NCBI RefSeq assembly: GCF_904849725.1
Contig: NW_025422570.1
Location: 1 to 64,000, forward strand
Direction: 5' to 3'
Length of the DNA: 64,000 bases
Source of the DNA: Hordeum vulgare subsp. vulgare
Lineage: Eukaryota > Streptophyta > Magnoliopsida > Poales > Poaceae
Position numbers and translations under genes: made by a program. This document shows positions 51,201-62,284 of this stretch, in pieces. Below the pieces are notes generated by a model. That model searched no databases. It saw only the letters and a list, made by a program, of their open reading frames with translations, and was not told the DNA's origin. Within the stretch, counting starts at the first letter, position 1, and each line of letters opens with the position of its first letter.

Positions 51201-52749
51201 CAGGAGATTGTGCCGACCCCAGCTTGTCATGTTCGTCTACTTTCAGTAGAGCATCATGTTTGAGCTAAGAATGAGGCCTTCAATCTGACCAAAGGAAATT
51301 CTCAAGTATGGTCAGGAGATAATACTTGTGGCACTAAAACTATGCTCTTGCGAGGAACTTTGGAAGTGCATATTTATCGAACTGATAAATGTTCTGCTAC
51401 AGACCATAGCATAGATGCTACGTCTACTGCTCCCCTGAAATGGCATGAGATGATTGTGCCATTTCGCATTACAGGAATATAAGCTGACTAACTGCTAGTG
51501 AGTAAGATATATGTAGCGCGTAGCAAACCCCCTACAATGTACATTCCTTCTTTTTTATATCACACTACAAAAATAACAGTGCAAAATAAATAAAAATATG
51601 TAGCAAATTGGATGGCAGCCTGCAAATATTCTTGCAACTTAACAAGAAAGTATGTGACATATCACGTTATATATTTTCTTCAAGCAGATATGGACAAAGA
51701 ACATGTTGTATATTGTCCCAAATCTTCCGGGTAGAGGGTATTGCCTTTCTGAAAAGTACTCAAGACCATATTTGTTCTGTCAAAGTAACTACTATTGACA
51801 TGAATGAAGAGGTCATCAAAAATATGAATGAACGTCTTTGAAAATAAAATTTCATCAGATAGTACATAAAGAAATATTGTTTTGAAATATACTCTGTTCT
51901 GGCTAGCATATGGTCTCCTCATGTTCATTGAGAGGTCACAAATCAGCGGTGAAAATATGTTGCATGAGAAAGGATAGTGCACGTTTTTTAAACGCTAAAA
52001 ATACATCCCACCATGTGTTGGATGCTTTATTGAGGAGGTTGCACATGAGGAGAACATGACCGGCGACCAGCCTCGATCTCGCTCGGCCATGCAGGACATG
52101 TCGGCGTCGGCGTCGGGCGGGACGGGGCGATGCGTGAGGCCATGGCGACGGGGTTGGTGGGGGCGCGGCAGCACCTGGATGGCCGGGCCGAAGCGGAGGA
52201 GCGGCGGTAGGAAGGGGAGGCAGGGAAGGAAAGAGGTGGTGATTGGGGTGCGACGGCGAAGGACGTGCTTAGGTTTCATCCTGTTCTTTTTTTCTCCATC
52301 GGTTTTGTGGGGGGGGGGGGGATGGAGTCAGAGGTGGGATAAAAAAAAGAACGAAGATAAGCCGGGAGCGGTAGCTACCAACTCCCCAATTAGGAATAGA
52401 GATACCAATCTCAAAAATCATTGTTACCAGTTCCTCGCGATCATATTAGCTTACACCGCTGATGTAAGTGGATTAAGCCCTAGGTGTCATAAGCATTGAT
52501 TTTCAACATTTGAAAGACAAGATCGCCACTAAGACTTTTTTTCTTACAAGAGCGTAAAAGCGTCCAGTGCCATGTTACAAAATGTTCAGCACCTCATAAT
52601 TTTTTTTCCTTCAGCAAATCTCTTCACGGTGAAAATATTGTATTCTCTTGGCAGCAAAAACCTCGCAAAGAAAGTCCAAATTAAATGTATAGCATCTAGC
52701 CTGTCCATGGACGAATCACCGTTTTTGGAAGTTGGACGTCTCCGTTTTC

Positions 52750-53244
52750 CTACGGACAGCTATAGTCAAGTAGCATGAAACATATATATACAAGATACTC
52801 CAAAATCGACAGATAATTTGGAACAGACGGACTAATAATTAAGTAATTCAACCGCTCATCAGAAGAGATGACGTCGTCGTGGCACTGGGTGTCGGCATTG
52901 TTGGTGGCGTATGGTTGGCCTGTACCCGAGGCCTCGGCAACATCATCGTAGGCGATGCACTTCTTGGTGATGTTCTTATGATGCTTGGATGGTGGGGCAG
53001 TCGCACCCTTGTGCCCCACCTTGCTGCGGCGCTCCTCCTCTAGCCTTGGAGGAGGTTCCGAAGACTTCTGAACCAAATGGTACGTCTCCTCAAGCCTCCG
53101 ATCGTCAGCTTCATAATCACTAAGAGACAGTGTGGACGATGAATCGGATGTGGCCGAATCAGTGTCCTCGACCGAATTGGACGACGAGCCGGGGGGACGG
53201 CAATGACCGAGGAGTCGCGCTTGGCCTGTGCTGGACCATCTCAT
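52750..53244 (-). other. 164-codon open frame in diverged U4 segment
   Basis: Open from ATG at 53244 to a stop at 52750. The head is MRWSSTGQARLLGHCRPPGS, the middle is Ser/Asp-rich then charged, and the tail is hydrophobic (YLSILEYLVYICFMLLDYSC). Equivalent frames in U1-U3 are interrupted upstream by about 34 bp (ATTAGCATGTGGTAAGCAG...) that is absent here. Several substitutions separate it from the other copies. No family recognised, and weak evidence that it is a gene. Confidence 0.3.
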
Positions 53245-53848
53245 TGGGGGGGGGGTGGCACTACAAGAAATAAGGTCAATTATGACTCCCTATATTGGTC
53301 ACTGATTCGTCATTGCTGTCGTTTATTGACCTTTTTTCGACCAAATTTACAACGTCAACAGTTGGCCGTCAAGAATGAACAAACATGACCTTTCTAAAAT
53401 TTTGGTCGCAGGTCTCTATCGACCAAAATTTTGGTTCGTTCATTACCCAATCGTGTGAGCCACATAGGATCTGACGTGGCCAAGATGACGTGGCATTGCT
53501 AGTGACCAAATGGAATCATCATAAATTTTAGATCCCTGTCCACCAATCTAGTTACATGGGCCTGGCCCAATACCTATTTTACTATTGAAAATGTCTGATT
53601 TGTTTGGGCTGAGTCATTTTTTTGCTAGAAGCACGCATATCTCACGATAGGCCCATTAAAAATAAGTAACAGAATAAAAGATTGCAAATAAAATGTATAT
53701 TTCATTTCAGTAGCATATCACATCAAATACAATACATCATCTACCGGCTCCACGCATTAAGGTTCATCGCCTAACAAGGGCACATCAAAATAATTTTACA
53801 TGTGCACAATAGAATACTTCTGCAAGTGCAAGTGCACAAAAAAAGGAC

Positions 53849-53956
53849 TCAACAAGTGCACAATCGCACAAAAAGAGAGATCCACAAAGATTGGATGAGA
53901 ACCACAAGTTTCTTCTCATCATCTTCCTCTGCACAATATGCTCTTGCCATTGCCGC
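53849..53956 (-). other. Possible terminal exon in the U4-specific CACTA
   Basis: After TTCTTGCAG on the minus strand a frame reads AAMARAYCAEEDDEKKLVVL and ends at a stop, 35 codons. The position, just inside the CACTA end, fits the last exon of an element-borne gene. No upstream exon was located with confidence. Confidence 0.25.
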
Positions 53957-56882
53957 CTGCAAGAAGAACATGATGGTAAGGCTTTCAGACCAAGAAAACT
54001 AGTAAAATTGCACGCACGATAACCAATGATAAAATAGTAGAAAAAATATACAAGATAAATTTTGCCTACAAGCAGTGGTAGTTACCACCTAGGTGCTTGC
54101 CTTCCACGTGTCCCAAATTATCTCCAACCAAACGGGTTAGTGAATGTGAGGGAAAACCGGATAGCAGCCAACCACCCACAACCTAATTAGTTGACTAAAA
54201 AATGGTACGGTGTGGGTTAGTTTCAACAAAATGCTACTTTCTTCCATTCCAAACAAGTCGAGACATGCTAGCGTGACAGCTGCTGCATATACTTTGTATA
54301 ATTCGGACTAGAGTATATAGATTCTAGTATACATGTTGCAAAATAATATGTATTATTGTATGAAACAAAAAATATAATGTTGCATATTACTGAAAAATAG
54401 TATCATTGTGAATCGTGAGTGTGAATATGTATAATTATTACTGTTGTATGTGTGTATATATATCGATGGCGTGACGCTACTTGTTTGCACTATAGTATAG
54501 CTACGTGGACGCATGTAGTATATGTTCGTATACCTGATACTTCTTGTGTGTATGCACTCATTTTGATCCAATTGCTAATGAACAGTAAATGTGAGTGTCT
54601 GACATGCATATTCATAATCATTCATTGATGTTCTATCTGTACTTAAAAATAAACTATACTGTATGCCGTATATTACTTTTAAAAAGGTATAAAGTATATG
54701 GTCATTTATAAAAGAATTTGAAGTATATAGTATTTTATAAAGAAAGTAGTATGTTTATTTTTCATAATAAAAGGAGTATATGTATGAAGAATTATGATGT
54801 ACTTAGTATGTACGTAGTATGTAAGGGATTTCGCAAAAGAAAAGCAGTATGAGGTATCTGAAAAAGAAGTATGGAGTATGTCTAAATTAGGAATATACCA
54901 AAATAGTATGATTTTTGCAGTCTAAGTAGCATTTTTTTTCTCATATACATATTTTTCTTAGAAAAAGTATATATATCCTCAAGTTGCCGTATATACACGA
55001 TAGAGAAACAAAGTGTACGTATGTGGTAGCTAGCTTCTTGGACTCGTGCAGGTGCATGCTCATGTACGTACATACACAAATCTAGTATAACTTAGATCGA
55101 ACGGCTGGTCCCTGGCTGCCAGACTTGAAAACTAGCTTTATCTATTGATGGGACGTTGTTATACCGTATCCATTCATAAAAGTCGGAACAATATTGCTGG
55201 TTGATTTATCAGGTGGAAAGAAAGTTACTGCAACCAAACCCGTTAATCAGCACACCACGTTTGGGTGGGATCGAACGGCAATGGGGGTGGAGGTATCTAC
55301 TACATGTAATTATCAGCATGTAGTACACGGGCTCTACTACATGTATCTTTTAACACATAACTTTTTTCTTGTGGGGACATTGATCAACTTCTTTTAGGAT
55401 GGGTTGACTAATTTTTTTAATGGGTTTTACTACATACGTATCTTTATAACGGATCATTTTTCTAAAAGGGAAAGAAAATCTACCAGTTAATTCCCAGGCC
55501 TGTAAGGAATTAGGAGTCTAACGCAAACGAAAATACTTGCTACTAATTCAGTTGACAGCAGTAGGAACTCGGCAGCCCGACACAAGGAATTTGGGAGCAG
55601 ACGTAAACAATATTATGAGGAATGCATGGTCCACTAATTGAATTAAGGTGTGGAATGATTTGATAGACATCTGCCATGTAAAACATGGGAGAGAAATGCA
55701 ACATAAAAACTAATAGGAATGCTATCTTCCAAGGAAGCGACTTCTGAAGACCACAAAACAAAAGTGCATGCTGGGAGAATATATCCTTATTGGCAGTGCA
55801 GAGGGGCATATTTATTGATAAGGAGTATAGTTTTATTTCATTTATGTACTGGTAATAGTCATGAAGGAAAGCACGCATTACTACTATGAATTGAAGGTTT
55901 TTTCCACACCTGTGCAGATAACTTTTGCTTGAACAGCTACAGTACATATGTGAATAGGTTGCGCCAGTAAGCTTCATCACACTGTAACAAAACAAAATGA
56001 TAAATAACTGAAAAGCCAACAACAGTTGATGCCAAGAAGAGGGTCAATATCCAGCCCTTTGAAATGCAAATAAATCAAACTGGAGGCTAGTACTAACCAA
56101 GCATTGCTCCGAGCATCATAAGATGATAAAAAGTAAATTACTTGTGTATTCAGCTAAATAGTCAATGTTACTCATGTAGTCGGCTAATGATAGAATACCA
56201 GGTTGCTTTCACATAAAGAATGAAGATTGCTATGAATAAGGAGTAGACAACCACACATACTGTTATTTTTGCTATTCTAAATTCTAGACAGTTATTTTTG
56301 TTTTCAATAAATAAGGATTGTAGTAATTTAACAAATTCTCCCTACTGGTTCTAAATAGGACCGTGAACATGAGATGCATGTCATTTCTTGTCCAGCGGTA
56401 AACTAATACCCATCTACTGATGGCATAAAAGAAGTAGCTTTGTTCTTCCTCTGATCCTGACTGAGATAGTGAGATGTACACTAAAGTTGATGGTCATGTC
56501 ATTGGCAGACTAGAACACAGAACAATTGGTGGGCGCACCATCGTACCATGAAAGTCTGATGTGCGCTTGTCTAAGTACTTGCGTTAGCATTCTGAAAGTT
56601 GTGTGGATTAGGAAATGGTTAAACAAAATGCACCATGTTCTCAGCTATTACTATAAGTACATGGACCTAAAACATGGTGAAAACATCGATCCATATGGTT
56701 CATTGATGATATGGCGTAAGCCTGAAAGGAACTCTGTGATAAATTACTCCACAAGAATCACGACTATTATCAATATTCATACTCCTCCAACCTAAACTTA
56801 GTAACAGTAACACAACCTCAAGATACAGAAAGATAGCGCATCTGATATAAATCAGAACAACTAAAGTCCAAGTTTGTGTAAC

Positions 56883-56942
56883 CTTATAAAAAATATCTTT
56901 TGTTTCAGGGAAAGCACCATTAGTCGACCTAGCTTTCAATAC
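56883..56942 (-). other. Possible 60-bp internal exon remnant
   Basis: TTTGTTTGCAG, then 20 codons reading VLKARSTNGAFPETKDIFYK, then GTTACA. Consensus acceptor, usable GT donor, phase 0. No family recognised and no partner exons identified. Confidence 0.25.
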
Positions 56943-57624
56943 CTGCAAACAAATATTTTTCCGTTAAAATAGATATTCTACTAATAATAACAATGCATTG
57001 TAAAAACTCATGACTCAATTATGTCAAATTGAGCCATTGCTATTGAGCTAAATAAGCTAGTGATGAATTGATTCCTGAAAACTGTAAGAACTGTAACTGA
57101 AAATAATTTTCTAACATAAAACAACTTCCGATGATTTCCCTTCACAACTAAACGTTTTACCTAAATATCTCTAGTTGCAGAAATATTTGGAATACATAGA
57201 AGGACGATATATGTGCACAGGAAATAAGTTGGATTGGGAATGTGGTCAACCAATCGATGCCTACATCATGTTTCCTTGCTCTGAATTTGTTTTCTTCAGA
57301 ATGGCGACTTTTCACTCACATAACTAAATTTGATAACAGGTTCATCTTCCTTGCTCTAATCCTCACTTTCATCTTTTTTCCGAAACGACCCCCAGGCGGA
57401 CTCCATTACCATTGATAATGAAAGAAAAGTATTTCATCACGTAATGCATGATGCTTGATCTATTCATCAAGGTAGATGACAAAATAAAAGTACTACTGTC
57501 ATGCAGAAACAAGGATTGGAAACAATGGTGCTTTCAGTAAACTGAAAAAATGTTTTATAATGTTTGCCAAATCAGATTACCACCTATCAGGCATGAGTTG
57601 TTGCTTTAAACAACAAGCACTAAC

Positions 57625-59001
57625 ATTGTTCAGCATCTCATAATTTTTTTTCCTTCAGCAAATCTCTGCACGGTGAAAATATTGTGTTCTCGTGGCAGCA
57701 AAAACCTCGCAAATAAAGTCCAAATTAAATGCATAGCATCTAGCCTGTCCAGGGACGAATCACCGTTTTTGGAACTTGGTCGTCTCGGTTTTCCTACGGA
57801 CAGCTATAGTCAAGTAGCATGAAACATATATATACAAGATACTTAAAAATCGACAGATAATTTGAAATGGACGAACTAATAATTAAGTACTTCAACCGCT
57901 CATCAGAGGAGATGACGTCGTCGTGGCACTAGGTGTCGGCATTGTTGGCGGCGTATGGTTGGCCCGTACCCGAGGCCTCGGCAACATCATCGTAGGGGCT
58001 GCACTTCTTGGTGATGGTCTTATGATGCTTGGATGGTGGGGCAGTGGCACCCTTGTGCCCCACCTTGCGGCGACGCTCCTCCTCCAGCCTTGGAGGAGTC
58101 TCCGAAGACTTCTGAACGAAATGGTACGTCTCCTCAAGCCTCCGATCGTCAGCTTCATAATCACTAAGACACAGTGTCCACGATGAATCAGATGTGGCCG
58201 AATCAGTGTCCTCGACCGAATTGGATGACGAGCCGGGGGGACGGCAATGACCGAGGAGTCGCGCTTGGCATTAGCATGTGGTAAGCAGTTGGGGATCCTG
58301 CTGGCCTGTGCTGGACCATCTTATTGGGGGGGGGGGGGGTGGGGGCGTCGCCTCCGCCGGTGAGGGAATGGACTCAGAATTTGGTATCTCTTCGACTTTT
58401 TGGACTTGTAGCGACGTAGCGCACGGCTCTGGCGGCGGCACTCATACAAATAGGCAAGAGTGGAGAGGCGGGAAAGCAGCGAAACGGCGGGAAGAAGAAG
58501 CGGGAAGGTGGCGGAACGGCGGAAAAAGGAGGCGGGAAGACAGAACAATATAATGGCGGGAACATGAGGTGATCCTTGTTAATGATATTGTGAAGGCGTG
58601 AACGATATGGTCAAACTACGAAGACGGATAAGTTGAAATAACCGTGTGCGATATTTCGCACACGATTAGTCATGAAAAAATCGTGTGCGATATTCTATAC
58701 AAGGAACACGGCTGCAGAATTCGGTAACGGCTTTAAAGTTGTTGTGTAACCGACGTGCATGTCACAACGCACACGGAATGCTACATCCGTGTGTGATGGG
58801 AGGGTGTAATTCGTTTCTTATTATTGATAACAAGGGATAATATTGCAGATATAGTAAAGTCTACAAAAGCCAATTGAAAACATATGTGTATGGAGCTCAG
58901 GGAAGATTACTTGTAAATTATCGTGACAAATTATTTGTAACAATTACTTTAGGTGTAGGCTTGGCATCACTATCAGTCTGTGGTTCAATATTATTATTGT
59001 G
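57625..59001. other. Re-entry into unit sequence in U4 (U2-like)
   Basis: From TTGTTCAGCATCTC onward the sequence follows U2 and U3 (GTTCTCGTGGC, AATAAAGTCC, GAAATGGACGAAC). It thus repeats the 0.7 kb already present, in U1-like form, at about 52573-53258. Includes poly-G near 58327 and the palindrome at about 58643-58664. Confidence 0.75.
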
Positions 59002-59145
59002 TACGTCCTTTTCATCTGTCTTAACACTATCCATTTTCTTATAAGGGATGTTGATGATGTTGCTAAAAAGAGCCTCGCCTACATTCTTTTCCATGTGCAT
59101 AACATAAACGTTACGGGGAAGTTTTAGGTCCTTGGAGTGGGGGAG
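59002..59145 (-). pseudogene. CACTA transposase (TNP2-type) fragment, U4
   Basis: Same fragment with one His to Tyr change (NIPYKKMD). Confidence 0.6.
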
Positions 59146-59493
59146 TGTAATGTTGATATGTTGATACCGTGCTAAAACTTTAGGATGTAAAAGCAACGGA
59201 GCAGATACATGTGTGTAAGGAAACGGGTGGTACAACTTTATTGCAAGCCATGGGCGCACATTATTACATGCACATACACAAACACACACATTACCCTTGA
59301 AAGTAGGTAGATCGAGCTGCAGCCCGCAAAGTGGGACCCCATCGTCCTTATTCACCACGTACAAACACACACATAGCCAGCTAGCATAGCATGCAGCTGG
59401 GGTTTAATTGGAACGTACATACGTGCTAGGATCTGCAGGTACGTACGTGTGGGATCGATGGGATAGAGTAGAGCTGCTAGCAAGGTGGATGGT

Positions 59494-60667
59494 TCATTCG
59501 GGCGCGACCCCGACGTAGGCGCCGATGGCGACGAGGCTATCCCCGGAGCTGCCGAAGAAGGCGACCGCGGCCGCATCATCCAGTGCACCGTTGTCCGGCA
59601 GCGGCACGCTAAAGGTCTTAGTCCCTGCAGATGGGTTGCGCCCGAACGTGTGCGAAGCCCCCTGGTTGGTGTCGAAATTGAGGAAGGTGATGCCATAGGT
59701 GTCGTAAGCGCCGGTGATGCTGCTCACGTACTCGCTTTGGTTCATGAAAATCTGCACCACATCACAAGCATGCAAAAACTAACTAAGTATACTTGTATAG
59801 TAGACAAGTAGAAAGGAAATTAATTAACGTACGGTATGCTCCTCTCCAGCTTTCTTGCCCCAGAGGGGGACACTAATGGCCTGGTCACTCTTGGTAAGGT
59901 AGGTGAAGGAGAAGCCATGGATGCGCTCGCTGCTGTGGATGGTGAAGCTCTCCAGCTTGCATGGATCGGCATCTGGCCTGATGTCCCGTGGTGCGCCGCT
60001 TTTGGCGCCCCACTTACCGACCTTGGCGGGCGAGCCTTTCACGTAGACGCCCAACGCCTTGAGGGTCACGTCTGAGCGGCCAAAGAAGGCGACCAACTCG
60101 CCTTTCCCCTGCGGCAGCGGCAAGCTGAACTCGCCTCCCTGCACCGGATACCCGTAGGTCTTGTGCTTGGTCGTGTTCGTTTCTAGCGTGAGCGATCCGA
60201 TGCCCTCATTGTCGAAGGTGCCGCCCACGAGCTTGAGCTGCTCGCCTTCCCTCATTTCAATGGTGTTGGGATTCCCGCTGTTGCTGCCCCAGATGGCGCT
60301 CTTGACGCTGCTCCCCTGCTGGTCCACGTATTTGAAGGAGAAACCTTTGATGCCGCATACCCCAGGAGATTCGACGCTATAGATGGTGATGCTCTCTAGG
60401 CGTTGGGGCCTGCTTTCGGCGTTGATATCCTGGGGGGATCCGTCTGGTGCACCCCATGCACCAACCTTCATCACAACCTAAATGCATCACAAATTCATTA
60501 ATCAACATCCTGCACATGCATTTCATTTCTCTATACATGTATACATCCATCCAACTCTAGCTAATAGATTCATTGGTATTTAAGCGTGCCATGTTTGTAT
60601 ATATAAAACAGCTACGGTAAAGAAAAAGAGGTTACATGCACATACTACCCATATTTCTTACCGCCAT
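59494..60667 (-). CDS. Two-domain jacalin-related lectin, copy 4 (U4)
   Basis: Exons 60662-60667, 59833-60477 and 59494-59751. The protein is identical to the other three. Two silent differences are seen: Pro174 CCA (shared with copy 2) and a private CCC at the Pro17 codon (60433). Intron 1 has one private change (CTAATAGATT). What sets this copy apart is upstream: a 101-bp tandem duplication begins 163 bp before the start codon, about 59 bp upstream of the TATA box, so its expression could differ from the others. Confidence 0.92.
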
Positions 60668-60763
60668 CTTTTTCTGGAGCTACTTCAACTGCAAGTCCAA
60701 CTCTGAAATGTATGTGTGTGTGAGAGTGTGTTGCGATGGATCGTATGATCAGGCATGGCCGCC

Positions 60764-60771
60764 TATTTATA
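60764..60771 (-). promoter_or_regulatory. TATA box of lectin copy 4
   Basis: TATAAATA at the same distance from the start codon. The duplicated 101-bp block begins 59 bp upstream. Confidence 0.75.
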
Positions 60772-60829
60772 GCGAGTTTGCGCCCAACAATGATACTATC
60801 TGCATGCTACAGTTGGCATCAATTAGTCA

Positions 60830-61031
60830 CATAGGCTATTAATTGCATGGAGTGAGTAGGTTACTAATTAATAGCTTAGACTTATAGAGTCCGTTGGTTC
60901 AATGAATCCTAAGCCTATGACACCCCGCTACATAGGCTATTAATTGCATGGAGTGAGTAGGTTACTAATTAATAGCTTAGACTTATAGAGTCCGTTGGTT
61001 CAATGAATCCTAAGCCTATGACACCCCGCTA
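60830..61031. repeat. 101-bp tandem duplication in promoter of lectin copy 4
   Basis: 60830-60930 and 60931-61031 are direct copies, each starting CATAGGCTATTAATTGCATG and ending at CACCCCGCTA. I see no differences between them, so the duplication is recent. The other three units have a single copy. Confidence 0.95.
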
Positions 61032-61438
61032 CCGACTAGATCGTGACGGCGCGCGTTGTGGCGCCGGACCATTTTTTCAATAGATTGTTTGGATTTTCTT
61101 ACAAATTTATATGGAGGCAACAAAAAGTATCACATTGTTACACCCCATCCATTCTGACAAAGCGACCATAGAAATATTTAAAAACATTGACGCTAGAAAT
61201 ATGTGAACTTCTTCACAAAAAAAATCAATTCATTGCGGTTATTATAGTTGAGAAATATTTCCGAATTCACAAGCTAGCTAGGTTAATCCAAGTTTTTTAT
61301 CGTGTATTCACATCAATCACAGCCAACAAAAGAAGCACATAATTCTTGTGCGGCTTGATGATCCGGTGTCCTCCTCTTTTACACACCAACATGATCCAGT
61401 TGGAGCATGGGTGACCACACTGCTTGTTGGCCAGTGGT

Positions 61439-62058
61439 GATTGTACTATTCCAACTAATTTGTGGTGACGGATTGAGTCTGATGCATTCCCATGGCGCCT
61501 ATCAAGCTACAGGTGGATGAACCGTGCTGATTGTACCGTTCCAATTAATTGGTGGTCACAAAATGAGTCAGATGCATTCCCATGACACCTATCAAGTTAT
61601 AGTTGGATTTCTCGTGCTGCAATTAGGCCTTCCGTAATGCATTGTATCTTAGCGTGTTATCCTAGGTATGACTAGGATCTAAGAAACAATCATCCTAATG
61701 CATTGTTTCTTAGAGGTTGTATCTAAAATAAGTTGCATTAAATGTTTTGGGGCTAATACTTGCTTGTGATTGGGCTAGCATCTTTTTTTGCCTATGATCT
61801 CGTGCTAGAGCCGTATGTTATATAAGATACAACTACACTCTCTTTCTTCATTAACTATGGTGCCACATAAGCAAATTGCCTATGATACCGCGCTAAGATA
61901 CTCCCATTACGGAAGGCCTTAGTTGTTGGTTGCAAAATGAGTCACGTGCATTCCCGTTTACTTAGCCTATGAAGCTAGCTACAGCTGGATTAATTGATCA
62001 TGGTGCCTCTACTATTCGAATTTATTGCTGGTCTAAAAGAGAGTCAAATACATTCCCA
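61439..62058. repeat. About 90-bp minisatellite (U4)
   Basis: Same structure as in U1, with the MITE inside the third copy. Confidence 0.75.
61626..61918. mobile_element. Tourist-like MITE, U4, 293 bp
   Basis: TTA on both sides. Shares the CTCCCATTACGG variant with U3. Confidence 0.92.
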
Positions 62059-62284
62059 TGGCCTTGTTCTTAGGTTTTGCATATTCTCAGTCAAATTTCT
62101 TCTTCTCCGTGCGAAGCGATATGGTGGAAGCCATCATGTTTCTCCATCAGCATGATGATTTACGCTTGGTTGATGTTAGCGAGATGGGCTCACTGTTCGC
62201 GGAAGTTATCGTTGCCTCTCATTTTCGAAATGCTGGGTCCAGGTTGCCGGACACATATTGAGGAATCGCAGCCCTCGCAGAACA

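Larger units (their letters stand above)
46369..53258. other. Middle block of U4, left part (U1-like)
   Basis: Follows U1 in sequence type (11 extra bases near 51010, short GC-rich block, CACTGGGTG and ACTCCAAAATC variants near 52880). It has the 376-bp deletion at 46819-46827. Its last 0.7 kb (about 52560-53258) is a diverged copy of 57625-58345. Confidence 0.6.
53259..57624. mobile_element. U4-specific 4.37 kb block beginning with a second CACTA family end
   Basis: The left end is CACTACAAGAAATAAGG, immediately after the poly-G/TGG, followed by repeated GGTC.../TTGACC/GACCAAA motifs typical of a subterminal region. I find no matching TTTCTTGTAGTG at or before 57624, where unit sequence resumes. 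The element is therefore either truncated or only part of the block. The rest is AT-rich and mostly non-coding. Possible minus-strand exons are noted separately. Two or more source sequences may be joined here. Confidence 0.6.
44180..62284. repeat. Tandem unit U4, 18,105 bp, rearranged
   Basis: Homologous to the other units but rearranged. A 1,254-bp deletion lies inside the CACTA (junction near 44217). A 376-bp deletion between two CCATTTATG words has its junction at 46819-46827. A 4.37 kb block at 53259-57624 is absent from the other units. A segment of about 0.7 kb occurs on both sides of that block. A 101-bp tandem duplication sits at 60830-61031. Left of 53259 the unit is U1-like; right of 57625 it is U2-like. 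Confidence 0.93.

Noticed and set aside
55543..56022. 159-codon minus-strand frame in the U4-specific block
   Set aside because: Cys/Tyr/Phe-rich translation of AT-rich DNA, with no motif or splice context.
53259..57624. Clean CACTA insertion with both ends
   Set aside because: Only the left CACTACAAGAAA terminus is visible; no matching right TIR or target-site duplication was found.
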